Source of the DNA: Candidatus Delongbacteria bacterium | Lineage (GTDB): Bacteria > UBA4055 | Assembly: GCA_028702975.1 (NCBI GenBank) | Contig: JAQVNT010000053.1 | Span: 1 to 9,015, forward strand | Direction of reading: 5' to 3' | DNA length: 9,015 nt | In this document: one piece after another, positions 1 through 6,067 of the stretch | How the letters are laid out: every line of letters begins with the position of its first letter | Numbering within the stretch: position 1 is the stretch's first letter | Notes under the pieces: generated by a model | Databases searched by the model: none | Told to the model about the DNA's origin: nothing | What the model saw: only the letters and a program-made list of their open reading frames with translations | Position numbers and translations under genes: made by a program

Positions 1-231
1 TACTTTGATATTTTTAAAGAAGCCAGTATAGGTTTTATGAGTGATCCGATCAAAGAAAAAGACGGATATTATATCTACAAGATTACTGACAGGAAGGAAG
101 ATCATAAAATAACTCCCGAAACTGATTACAACATTCTAAAGAACCTTGCTCAGGATAGAAAAGGTCGGGAACAGCTCAAGAAATGGATTGATGAATTGAA
201 GAAAAATGTTTATATTGATGTAAAGTATTAA
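1..231 (+). CDS. C-terminal end of a SurA/PpiC-type peptidyl-prolyl isomerase (5' truncated by window)
   Basis: The open frame enters at base 1 and gives 76 residues before the TAA at 229-231. The true start lies upstream; the ATG at position 37 is internal. The visible part matches the end of a parvulin domain: a Gly, then SDPIK, then GYYIYKITDRK, which is the usual 'GYHIIKL.DRR' strand that closes the fold. After it comes a helical tail ending in a WIDELKK helix and a short hydrophobic strand (VYIDV), as in SurA and PpiC-like periplasmic chaperones, where the C-terminal segment packs back onto the N-terminal chaperone domain. Such proteins isomerise prolyl bonds and escort outer-membrane proteins through the periplasm. 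Only 19 nt separate it from the next gene, a secreted propeller protein followed by bamD, which fits an envelope-assembly operon. The N-terminal signal and the catalytic core cannot be seen, so activity is not shown. Confidence 0.72.
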   Translation, partial: YFDIFKEASIGFMSDPIKEKDGYYIYKITDRKEDHKITPETDYNILKNLAQDRKGREQLKKWIDELKKNVYIDVKY

Positions 232-250
232 ATTTAAACAGGTAAAGTAA

Positions 251-2785
251 ATGCCAGCTCAGATAAAAATACTTAAAAGAATGTTAATCGTCATATCACT
301 TGCTATGTCTCCCTTATTTGCTTCAGAGATTACAGTGAAGAGCGTAACTGAGATACTGAGCGGTGAGATGGAGCAGATAGGCGGAGGCTTCATACAGAAT
401 CTTCAGATAGCGCCCTTTAACAATAATCTTATTAGTTTTGAGGTAAGCTATGACAACGATCCGACGGTCAAGCTATTTTTGTTCAACATTGAGACAAAGA
501 ATATTTTTCAGGTTTCATCTGAAGCATACGCCGGAGGGACATCAAAAACAAAGAAAAGATACCTTATTAAAGATGTCGGTCTTCAGTGGCATCCTTACAA
601 GAACTGGTTCGTGTTTTACGGGAACGGAATGGCTGACAGGGAGCAGATTTATATATGCAGGGTCGTTGTTCCCGAGCTGATCAATAATTATGCCGTTAAC
701 GGATACAGGGTAAGACTTGACGAAGACACAAAGAACGAGAAGTCGTATATGATCGATCCAACCTTCGATATGTCTGGTGACAGGTTATTCTTCTCTAGGA
801 GAATTATTAAGAGGGACAAAAAAGCAAAATACAACAGATCTTACAATCTGACCATGGCCAAAGATATTTTCAGCTATAAAGACTATAAATTTAAAGATGT
901 GGAATTTGAAACGGTACTTGATAAAAAATTTCATCAGCTTACTCCTTTATGTTCACCTTCGGACAAAGATCTGGTAGCTTTCATTTCTTACAAGAACCAG
1001 GAGAAAAGAGGAGAGGAATTTTATCACGATTATTCAATAAGCGTTCTCGACCTTTCCACTTCCGAAGTAACTGTTGTAGATAATCTGGACGGCTACAGAA
1101 ATTATCCATACAGGTGGAGTAACACAGGTTCCCAGATATTTTATATGAAGGCTTTAAGCCTGCTTAGAACACCTCAGAGTTTTATTGACGACAAAATGAA
1201 TCAGGTAAATCTGCATTTTGCCAGAATTGAAAAGCAAGCCAATAAACTGAATGTTTTTATTCAGACGAATCCCAAGACAGATATACTCGTGAATGACATT
1301 GTCGTATCCAAAAACTCTCTTTTTCTGATAAACGACAACAATTTAATTCTTACAAAATGGCAAACGAATATTCCTTCACTTCATATTGTAGACATCAATA
1401 TGTGGAGATCTTCTGATAAAAATTATGTAAAAATGATAGATTTCAACAAAGATATTGATACGGATTTCCCTGTTCTGATCGGAAATGAGCTGTATTATAT
1501 CGCTACATCATATGCAAAGAACAACAAAGCATTATCAGCCCTTACTGTTTCTGAAGTTGATATTAAGCTCAGTGGAGGAGAAAAGCAGGATGTGGCAGGA
1601 AGAAAATCGGAAATGGATTCGGGTGATATGGCATCGGGCGACGAATATTCTGACGACGAATCTTTTGAGGATTCTTTTGACGATTACGGCGGGAGTGACG
1701 ATGAAGAAGAAACAACTCAGGTTACAGTAAAAAAACCTGATAATTCAGCTAAAATTCTGGAAATACAGAAAAAGATAAGCGTTCTCGAGACCGAGTCATC
1801 AAAGATCGACAACCAAATCTCGTCACAGCAAGTATTGATAGAAGAAAATGACAATAACATCAGAACTCTCACACGACAGTCAAATGATCTGCTCGATCAG
1901 AAAAACACCATTCTGGAAAAGATCAACTCTATCAGAGAACTTCAGACTCAGGATTTATTGACCAAGAATGAGACGGTACTTAAGCAGGCTGAATTAACCA
2001 GATATAAGAATGATGTTCTTAAAATTGAAAAAGAGATACTTGAACTTGAGAATTCGATCATAACAGAAAAAGACATACTTAACCAGAACGAAACAGCCTA
2101 CAATGAAAACAATGAAAAGATTGCGAAGCTTAATACTCTCATAAGCGACATAAAGATAGAAATGACAAAATCAATGCAGGCTGAGAATAAACTTGCCAGC
2201 TTTAAGGAGCAGCTTGCTGAGCTTGAGACGAAAAGAAATTCAATTGATTCGGAGATCGCTGAGCTTGAAAAAAATGCAACAATGGACGGACTCGCGCTCT
2301 CCAAACTTGAAAAAGAGATCGCGGATAAAACCGCTCAGAAATCTGAGATCGCCAGGTCTGTCGAAAAACTTATTGCGGACAAATCTCAGTCCGAACAGAA
2401 AGATATCCAATCTGCTCTCGCCCTGAAAGAGTCAGATATCTCCGGATACAAAAAAAGACTTGCCGATATTGACAAAGAGCTTGAGCAGCTGAATATTACC
2501 TATGAAAATGAGAATAAAAATGTTACGGAAATGACTAAAAATATTAAAGACCTGAATGACAGAAAAACAGGATTTTTGGGCGAGATAGCATCTTTACAGT
2601 CAAAGAAAGTCGATCAGGCAAAACTTGACGAAAAGAAACCGGAAGAAAAACCTGTAGCTGTTAAGGACGAATATGAAGATGAATACGAAGATGAAGGCGA
2701 AGATTACGAAGACGATTTTGAAATAACGGATGATGTGTTTGAAAAAGTTGAAACCCAGTCATCAGGAAGAAGGGGCAGGAGATAA
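251..2785 (+). CDS. Secreted TolB-like beta-propeller protein with long coiled coil and acidic low-complexity blocks
   Basis: An 844-residue protein that I cannot match to a named family over its full length. Residues 1-25 look like a signal peptide (Lys/Arg-rich start, hydrophobic core, cleavage near PLFA-S). The ATG at 251 is preferred over the one at 281 because the shorter form loses the basic n-region. Residues ~45-310 carry repeated strands resembling TolB/PD40 blades: LQWHPYKNWFVF (111-122), DPTFDMSGDRLFF (169-181), LCSPSDKDLVAF (233-244) and YRWSNTGSQIFYM (287-299). More beta strands run to ~440. An Asp/Glu/Ser-rich block (~455-488) follows, then a long heptad-like coiled coil (~500-790), a Lys/Glu/Pro hinge (~795-804), a second acidic block of DEYE repeats (~806-830) and a basic end, GRRGRR. 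Its stop overlaps the bamD start. Inference: a periplasmic scaffold or partner of the outer-membrane assembly machinery. TolB homology rests on blade motifs only. Confidence 0.8.
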   Translation: MPAQIKILKRMLIVISLAMSPLFASEITVKSVTEILSGEMEQIGGGFIQNLQIAPFNNNLISFEVSYDNDPTVKLFLFNIETKNIFQVSSEAYAGGTSKTKKRYLIKDVGLQWHPYKNWFVFYGNGMADREQIYICRVVVPELINNYAVNGYRVRLDEDTKNEKSYMIDPTFDMSGDRLFFSRRIIKRDKKAKYNRSYNLTMAKDIFSYKDYKFKDVEFETVLDKKFHQLTPLCSPSDKDLVAFISYKNQEKRGEEFYHDYSISVLDLSTSEVTVVDNLDGYRNYPYRWSNTGSQIFYMKALSLLRTPQSFIDDKMNQVNLHFARIEKQANKLNVFIQTNPKTDILVNDIVVSKNSLFLINDNNLILTKWQTNIPSLHIVDINMWRSSDKNYVKMIDFNKDIDTDFPVLIGNELYYIATSYAKNNKALSALTVSEVDIKLSGGEKQDVAGRKSEMDSGDMASGDEYSDDESFEDSFDDYGGSDDEEETTQVTVKKPDNSAKILEIQKKISVLETESSKIDNQISSQQVLIEENDNNIRTLTRQSNDLLDQKNTILEKINSIRELQTQDLLTKNETVLKQAELTRYKNDVLKIEKEILELENSIITEKDILNQNETAYNENNEKIAKLNTLISDIKIEMTKSMQAENKLASFKEQLAELETKRNSIDSEIAELEKNATMDGLALSKLEKEIADKTAQKSEIARSVEKLIADKSQSEQKDIQSALALKESDISGYKKRLADIDKELEQLNITYENENKNVTEMTKNIKDLNDRKTGFLGEIASLQSKKVDQAKLDEKKPEEKPVAVKDEYEDEYEDEGEDYEDDFEITDDVFEKVETQSSGRRGRR

Positions 2786-3489
2786 TGATAAGAATTTTGC
2801 TTTTCATGGTAGCAGTAAGTATTTTTCTCACTTCGTGTACAAGCGAGCTTAATGTTGAGAAAGTGGGATTTGAAAAAAGTTTCAGGATCGCAAAAGTAAA
2901 ATTCAGCAAAGGCAATTATACAGATGCTCTGACCGATCTCAACAGGATAATTCTCAATTATGGCGGCGAGAATGGAATTGATTCTGTCCAGTTTATGATA
3001 GCTCAGTCTCACTTCAACCTGGGGGAGTTTTATTCATCGTCATACGAGTACATAAGACTGACAGAGAGTTTTCCCGAATCAAAGCTTGTAGAAGAATCAT
3101 ACTTCAACGATGCCGAATGTTACTACAACCTTTCGCCCAGATATACTTTGGACCAGGCAGAGACCTCGAAAGCGATCTCTAAATATCAGCTCTACCTCGA
3201 TCTTTTCCCCGAAGGCAAATTCAAATCTGATGCAGGTTCGAAAATAATTGAGCTGAGAGAAAAACTGGCCAGAAAAGAATATGAAGCCGGAGAGCTTTAC
3301 CTTAAGCTTGACCAGCCTCGAGCGGCCAAAGTATATTTTACCGAAGTAATAGATAATTACTACGATACATCTTATTACATTTTGTCTCTCGAAAAAATTT
3401 CCAGGGCTTATCTTGAAATGGAGGATGATTACAACTATCATTTATTTATGTCTAAATTTAACGAAATGAAAAATAAAGATGCCAGGTAG
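2785..3489 (+). CDS. bamD: BamD-like outer membrane assembly lipoprotein
   Basis: A 234-residue lipoprotein. The signal peptide (1-17) ends in the lipobox LTSC, so Cys18 would be lipidated after signal peptidase II cleavage. The rest is TPR-like helical repeats typical of BamD/YfiO: a first repeat at ~33-60 (KFSKGNYTDALTDLN), a second at ~68-98, and the family-typical stretch YFNDAECYYNLSPRYTLDQ (106-124), followed by YQLYLDLFPEGKFKSDA (134-150) and AGELYLKLDQPRAAKVYF (168-185). BamD is the essential lipoprotein partner of BamA; it recruits substrates for beta-barrel insertion in the outer membrane. Length (usually about 240-280) is slightly short. The ATG shares one base with the upstream TAA, and AGGGG (2771-2775) or AGGAG (2777-2781) in the previous gene can serve as SD, so translation is probably coupled. 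The 3' end overlaps nadD by 11 nt. The alternative is a generic TPR lipoprotein. Confidence 0.82.
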   Translation: MIRILLFMVAVSIFLTSCTSELNVEKVGFEKSFRIAKVKFSKGNYTDALTDLNRIILNYGGENGIDSVQFMIAQSHFNLGEFYSSSYEYIRLTESFPESKLVEESYFNDAECYYNLSPRYTLDQAETSKAISKYQLYLDLFPEGKFKSDAGSKIIELREKLARKEYEAGELYLKLDQPRAAKVYFTEVIDNYYDTSYYILSLEKISRAYLEMEDDYNYHLFMSKFNEMKNKDAR

Positions 3490-4060
3490 AATAGGTTTGT
3501 ATGGAGGGTCATTTGACCCTATCCACACTGCGCACCTGGTAATTGCCAGTCTGTTGTCTCAGGAGTTTGGCCTCGAAAAATTATATTTCATACCCAATTA
3601 TGCTTCGCCTTTCAAGATAAATAATAATGTCTCCGATATTCATCACAGATTGAAAATGATCGAACTGGCGATAAAAGACAGTCATGAATTTGAACTTTGT
3701 ACATTTGAAGCAGATATGAAAAGGGCGGTATATACATACGAAACGGTGGATCATTTCATGAATATCTGCCCCGGAAAGGAGCTGAATCTAATCTTAGGTT
3801 ACGATTCGCTTATTAATTTCAAGAAGTGGAAGAATTTTCAACATATACTAGACAATGTAAAAATAATTGTTGCAGGAAGACCGGATACTTCATGTAATTC
3901 AACGGACTTTCAGGTATCCCACTCATTAAGCCGGATATGCCCTCTGATGGGTATTTCTTCAACACAAATAAGAAAAATGGCAGCTAAAAAAATAGATATT
4001 AAATACCTTGTAATTGACGAAGTGAGAGATTATATTAAGGACAATGGATTATATCATTAA
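3479..4060 (+). CDS. nadD: Nicotinate-nucleotide adenylyltransferase (NadD)
   Basis: A 193-residue cytoplasmic enzyme that transfers AMP from ATP to nicotinate mononucleotide, giving deamido-NAD, the penultimate step of NAD synthesis. The nucleotidyltransferase signature GGSFDPIHTAH is at residues 9-19 (catalytic-type His16 and His19; the family more often has HxGH, here HTAH). YTYETVDHF and LNLILGYDSLINFKKWKNF match the substrate-binding middle region, and the second signature ISSTQIR is at 159-165, followed by the usual C-terminal helix ending in GLY. Length is normal for the family. The ATG at 3479 is the right start because the first motif begins only eight residues later. It overlaps bamD by 11 nt in another frame and has only a weak SD, so it probably depends on translational coupling. 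RsfS often neighbours nadD in other bacteria; it is not seen here. Confidence 0.95.
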   Translation: MPGRIGLYGGSFDPIHTAHLVIASLLSQEFGLEKLYFIPNYASPFKINNNVSDIHHRLKMIELAIKDSHEFELCTFEADMKRAVYTYETVDHFMNICPGKELNLILGYDSLINFKKWKNFQHILDNVKIIVAGRPDTSCNSTDFQVSHSLSRICPLMGISSTQIRKMAAKKIDIKYLVIDEVRDYIKDNGLYH

Positions 4061-4080
4061 AATAGATATATGGTTTGCTT

Positions 4081-5454
4081 ATGAGTGATGACAAAAATAA
4101 AGGACCAAAACGTGATTTACTGAATAACCGTGAAAATGCTCAGGGAGAAAGTATTTACGGTAAATTCAGAAGTAAAATACTCGAAGAACACGAGAAAGCT
4201 ATCTTTGATAAAGTTCAACAGGGAGCAGAGTCGGGTTATGTCTTTGAAAATGACGACGATCCTCTTTCAGGGGAATATGTTAAGAAGATAGATAAAAAAG
4301 TGATTTTCATGTATGTAGCTATTTCAACGCTGATACTGACATCGCTTATTATATTTGCATACAGCCTCATACCAAAGGCCGAAGATAAATTCAACAAGTA
4401 TAAGAGCCTTATCGCTGAAGTTGAAAAGCTTAACGTAAAGAAAAGTCAGAAAATGACCGAGATCGAAAAGATAGTTGAAGAACTTAAGCAGAACGAAAAT
4501 TATAAAGATATTGAAATCGATCCTGCGAACGATAAGGTCCTTACAGACCAGTCCATGCAGTTTCTTTCCGAACAGTCATCAAAAGAAGGAAACCCCGGAA
4601 TTAAGGATAAGATAAGCACGATCATGCAGTCGGACAAAGAATTAAAAGCGATTCAGGATGATATAAGAGCAAAGAATAAGGGTCTTGAAGCTCCTGTCGT
4701 GATGACAAGATCTAAAGGTCATGAACAGATCGCTTATGAATTTCTGACAAATAAGAAAAATCTTTCACCGGACCAGGCAAAAGATGTTATAGAAAGCGTT
4801 AATATCTTTGACTATACTTATGAAGGTCTTTATGTCTGGAATTTCTACGAGAACGGATTTTACGGTTCGTTTATAACAAAAGGAGAGGCGGATAAATCTC
4901 CGAACGAAATCAAAAAATTTGCTCAGCAGGCTTTTCAGGACAGGATCCTCGGATTGGAACAGGAAAAGATCGAACTCAGAAATATTCAGAAACAGCTTGA
5001 AACCGATCTTAAGACCACTCAGGCAAGAGTCGAAGAGCTTGAAAGTGAAAGGAACAAACTCGGTGAACTTGATACTAAAAACAGGCAGCTGAAAGAAGAG
5101 GTAATAAAGAAGGAAGAGCTTATTACCGAGCTGAATTCGGTCCGGTATAAACTGTTGTCATATAATTTCGCGATCGAGAGGGGAATTATTTCCGATTCGG
5201 TCTGGGACGGTGTCAGGATCGAAAAAACTACCGGTCTTGATTATTCATCAAGGGTGGATTTCGCTGTTACCGATTATATAACGATCAGGCCTAAACAGGT
5301 AGGACTCGGCAGTTTTACAGATGTATATGTATTGCCGAAGTCTCTTGTTTCTTCAGGAGATGTAAAAATCCTGAAAAAAGAACAGATATGTAAGATCGAA
5401 TTCATAAATAAGCAGAATCTTATTCAAAAACAGATACTTATAATAGCAAAGTAG
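4081..5454 (+). CDS. Single-pass membrane protein with periplasmic coiled coils, unknown function
   Basis: A 457-residue protein of no family I can name. An in-frame TTG six bases upstream (4075) could add two residues; the ATG at 4081 is preferred, though neither has a clear SD. Residues 1-~72 are charged and probably cytoplasmic. A hydrophobic segment (~74-97, VIFMYVAISTLILTSLIIF at its core) is the only membrane span, flanked by KKIDKK on the inner side, so the rest should face the periplasm. A short coiled coil (~103-133) is followed by a mixed region (~134-285). A strong coiled coil (~289-357) leads into a beta-rich C-terminal domain (~360-457) ending in the hydrophobic strand QKQILIIAK. 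The segment around RYKLLSYNFAIERGIISD loosely recalls the C-terminal region of coiled-coil proteins common in Bacteroidetes; this is an impression only. It lies 20 nt after nadD, so it is probably in the same operon. Confidence 0.8.
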   Translation: MSDDKNKGPKRDLLNNRENAQGESIYGKFRSKILEEHEKAIFDKVQQGAESGYVFENDDDPLSGEYVKKIDKKVIFMYVAISTLILTSLIIFAYSLIPKAEDKFNKYKSLIAEVEKLNVKKSQKMTEIEKIVEELKQNENYKDIEIDPANDKVLTDQSMQFLSEQSSKEGNPGIKDKISTIMQSDKELKAIQDDIRAKNKGLEAPVVMTRSKGHEQIAYEFLTNKKNLSPDQAKDVIESVNIFDYTYEGLYVWNFYENGFYGSFITKGEADKSPNEIKKFAQQAFQDRILGLEQEKIELRNIQKQLETDLKTTQARVEELESERNKLGELDTKNRQLKEEVIKKEELITELNSVRYKLLSYNFAIERGIISDSVWDGVRIEKTTGLDYSSRVDFAVTDYITIRPKQVGLGSFTDVYVLPKSLVSSGDVKILKKEQICKIEFINKQNLIQKQILIIAK

Positions 5455-5480
5455 TTTCGCTGTCTGGTTTAAAAAAGATT

Positions 5481-5526
5481 TTCAACTTGACTTTGATGGA
5501 ATTTGGTAGTATCTTTTGAAGTTGAA
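5481..5526. repeat. 8-bp perfect inverted repeat bracketing the FN3 promoter
   Basis: TTCAACTT (5481-5488) is the exact reverse complement of AAGTTGAA (5519-5526), with 30 nt between. The left arm overlaps the -35 box and the right arm covers the expected transcription start. The right arm is also part of a tandem TTGAAG-TTGAAG (5516-5527). It could be a pair of operator half-sites or a chance match in AT-rich DNA. Confidence 0.35.
5487..5515 (+). promoter_or_regulatory. Strong sigma70-type promoter for the FN3 gene
   Basis: TTGACT (5487-5492) and TATCTT (5510-5515) are separated by exactly 17 nt, close to the housekeeping consensus TTGACA-17-TATAAT. Transcription would start near 5522, leaving a leader of about 26 nt before the TTG start at 5548. 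It sits in the 93-nt gap after the coiled-coil gene, so the FN3 gene should be a separate transcription unit. This is seen by eye and not confirmed by any start-site data. Confidence 0.65.
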
Positions 5527-5538
5527 GACTTAAAGTGC

Positions 5539-5550
5539 GGGAGAAAATTG
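5539..5550 (+). promoter_or_regulatory. Shine-Dalgarno and TTG start of the FN3 gene
   Basis: GGGAG (5539-5543) lies 4 nt before TTG (5548-5550). This start gives a clean signal peptide and falls after the predicted promoter. The longer in-frame TTG at 5503 lies inside the promoter spacer and could not be translated from this transcript. Confidence 0.65.
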
Positions 5551-5934
5551 AGAAACACTTTTACATATGTCTTATTAGCCGTTTCATTTGTGTTCGGATC
5601 TACGGATATACTTAATCTGAAGGCTGAGTATTCTGGTGGAGCAGTTAAGATCCAGTGGCAGAGCGGCGTGGAGCTTAATGTAAGAGAATTCAGTGTAGAA
5701 AAATCTTCAGACAACATTTCTTTTAACCCGTTCACGACGCAATCAGCTCAGGGAACATCGAATTTATATACGATCATCGATCTGAATCCTCATTCAAAAG
5801 GAACCAGATTATTTTACAGAATAGTAGTTTCGGATTATGACGGAAGCGAGAAAGTTTCCGAAAGCGTAGTTGTCTTAATTGAAACATCCGCCATAAGCGC
5901 AACATGGGGAAGTATTAAAGCCCTGTTCAGATAA
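5548..5934 (+). CDS. Small secreted fibronectin type III-like protein with conserved-looking C-terminal tail
   Basis: A 128-residue protein starting at a TTG with a good SD; the frame is also open upstream to a TTG at 5503, which I reject. Residues 1-18 are a signal peptide (MRNTFTYVLLAVSFVFGS). Residues ~20-111 form one FN3-like beta sandwich of the kind found near the ends of secreted Bacteroidetes proteins: VKIQWQSGVE (33-42), FSVEKSSDNISF (48-59), then DLNPHSKGTRLFYRIVVSDYDG (78-99), matching the usual 'W.t..E.nn..F.VErS.Dg..F' and 'YYRl...D.dG' pattern. After the fold comes a short tail, ATWGSIKALFR (118-128), amphipathic and positively charged at the end. No catalytic residues are expected. 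FN3 modules bind proteins or sugars, or act as spacers; here the domain stands alone, so the job is unknown. It has its own promoter and sits between an envelope operon and ruvB. Confidence 0.8.
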   Translation: MRNTFTYVLLAVSFVFGSTDILNLKAEYSGGAVKIQWQSGVELNVREFSVEKSSDNISFNPFTTQSAQGTSNLYTIIDLNPHSKGTRLFYRIVVSDYDGSEKVSESVVVLIETSAISATWGSIKALFR

Positions 5935-5972
5935 AATCCTGCTTTTTTAATCATAAAAATATTTAATAGTGC

Positions 5973-5999
5973 TTGCAAACTCTGTAATTATTTTATAAT
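5973..5999 (+). promoter_or_regulatory. Probable ruvB promoter
   Basis: A perfect -10 box TATAAT (5994-5999) follows TTGCAA (5973-5978) with a 15-nt spacer, which is shorter than the 16-18 nt optimum, so the -35 assignment is uncertain. Transcription would start near 6006, giving a leader of about 59 nt. A weaker alternative further down (TTAACA at 6014, TATATG at 6038) overlaps the dyad. Confidence 0.45.
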
Positions 6000-6006
6000 T
6001 TTATGA

Positions 6007-6040
6007 ATATTACTTAACATGTGTACATCTAAGGTAATAT
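6007..6040. repeat. 34-bp interrupted dyad in the ruvB leader
   Basis: Two nested inverted repeats share one centre, between 6023 and 6024. The outer arms are ATATTACTT (6007-6015) and AGGTAATAT (6032-6040), and the inner arms ATGT (6019-6022) and ACAT (6025-6028). Of 17 paired positions 13 are Watson-Crick and two are G-T. It starts about where transcription from the TATAAT at 5994 would begin, so it could be a repressor operator or a hairpin in the mRNA leader. It does not match the Gram-positive (GAAC-N4-GTTC) or E. coli (CTGT-N8-ACAG) LexA boxes. Confidence 0.55.
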
Positions 6041-6051
6041 ATGTAATAAAT

Positions 6052-6067
6052 CTCCGGAGTAAAATTG
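6052..6067 (+). promoter_or_regulatory. Shine-Dalgarno inside a perfect palindrome, and ruvB TTG start
   Basis: GGAG (6056-6059) lies 5 nt before TTG (6065-6067), a good spacing that fixes the start. The SD is the right half of the perfect 8-bp palindrome CTCCGGAG (6052-6059). No in-frame ATG is present near the expected N-terminus. Confidence 0.7.

Larger units (their letters stand above)
5935..6064. other. AT-rich intergenic region before ruvB
   Basis: These 130 nt separate the FN3 gene from ruvB. They hold an A/T-only 6-bp hairpin (TTTTTA at 5944-5949 with TAAAAA at 5954-5959), too weak to call a terminator, then a probable promoter, a long dyad and a palindromic SD, listed separately. 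No GC-rich stem followed by a T-run is seen, so read-through from the FN3 gene is possible. Confidence 0.7.

Noticed and set aside
450..680. A 76-residue + strand frame inside the propeller gene, and similar ones at 1485-1730 and 2193-2426
   Set aside because: They are alternative-frame readings of a clearly coding region, rich in Arg/Ser/Leu as expected for such frames, with no independent evidence.
2667..2717. DEYE-type repeat as a mobile or CRISPR-like repeat
   Set aside because: It is in frame, codes for an acidic protein segment and has no spacer structure.
2661..3012. Two overlapping antisense open frames (84 and 102 residues) across the propeller/bamD junction
   Set aside because: They lie opposite well-supported genes, carry no recognisable motif, and the acidic repeat DNA read backwards explains their long open frames.
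5503..5547. Longer N-terminus of the FN3 protein from the TTG at 5503
   Set aside because: It would place 15 charged residues before the signal peptide and starts inside the predicted promoter; the TTG at 5548 has a proper SD.
5941..5959. A/T hairpin after the FN3 gene as a terminator
   Set aside because: The stem is six A-T pairs only, with no GC content and no following T-run; it is unlikely to stop transcription.
6019..6028. ATGT-N2-ACAT as a known LexA box
   Set aside because: It does not match the LexA boxes I know, so an SOS role is left only as a hypothesis.
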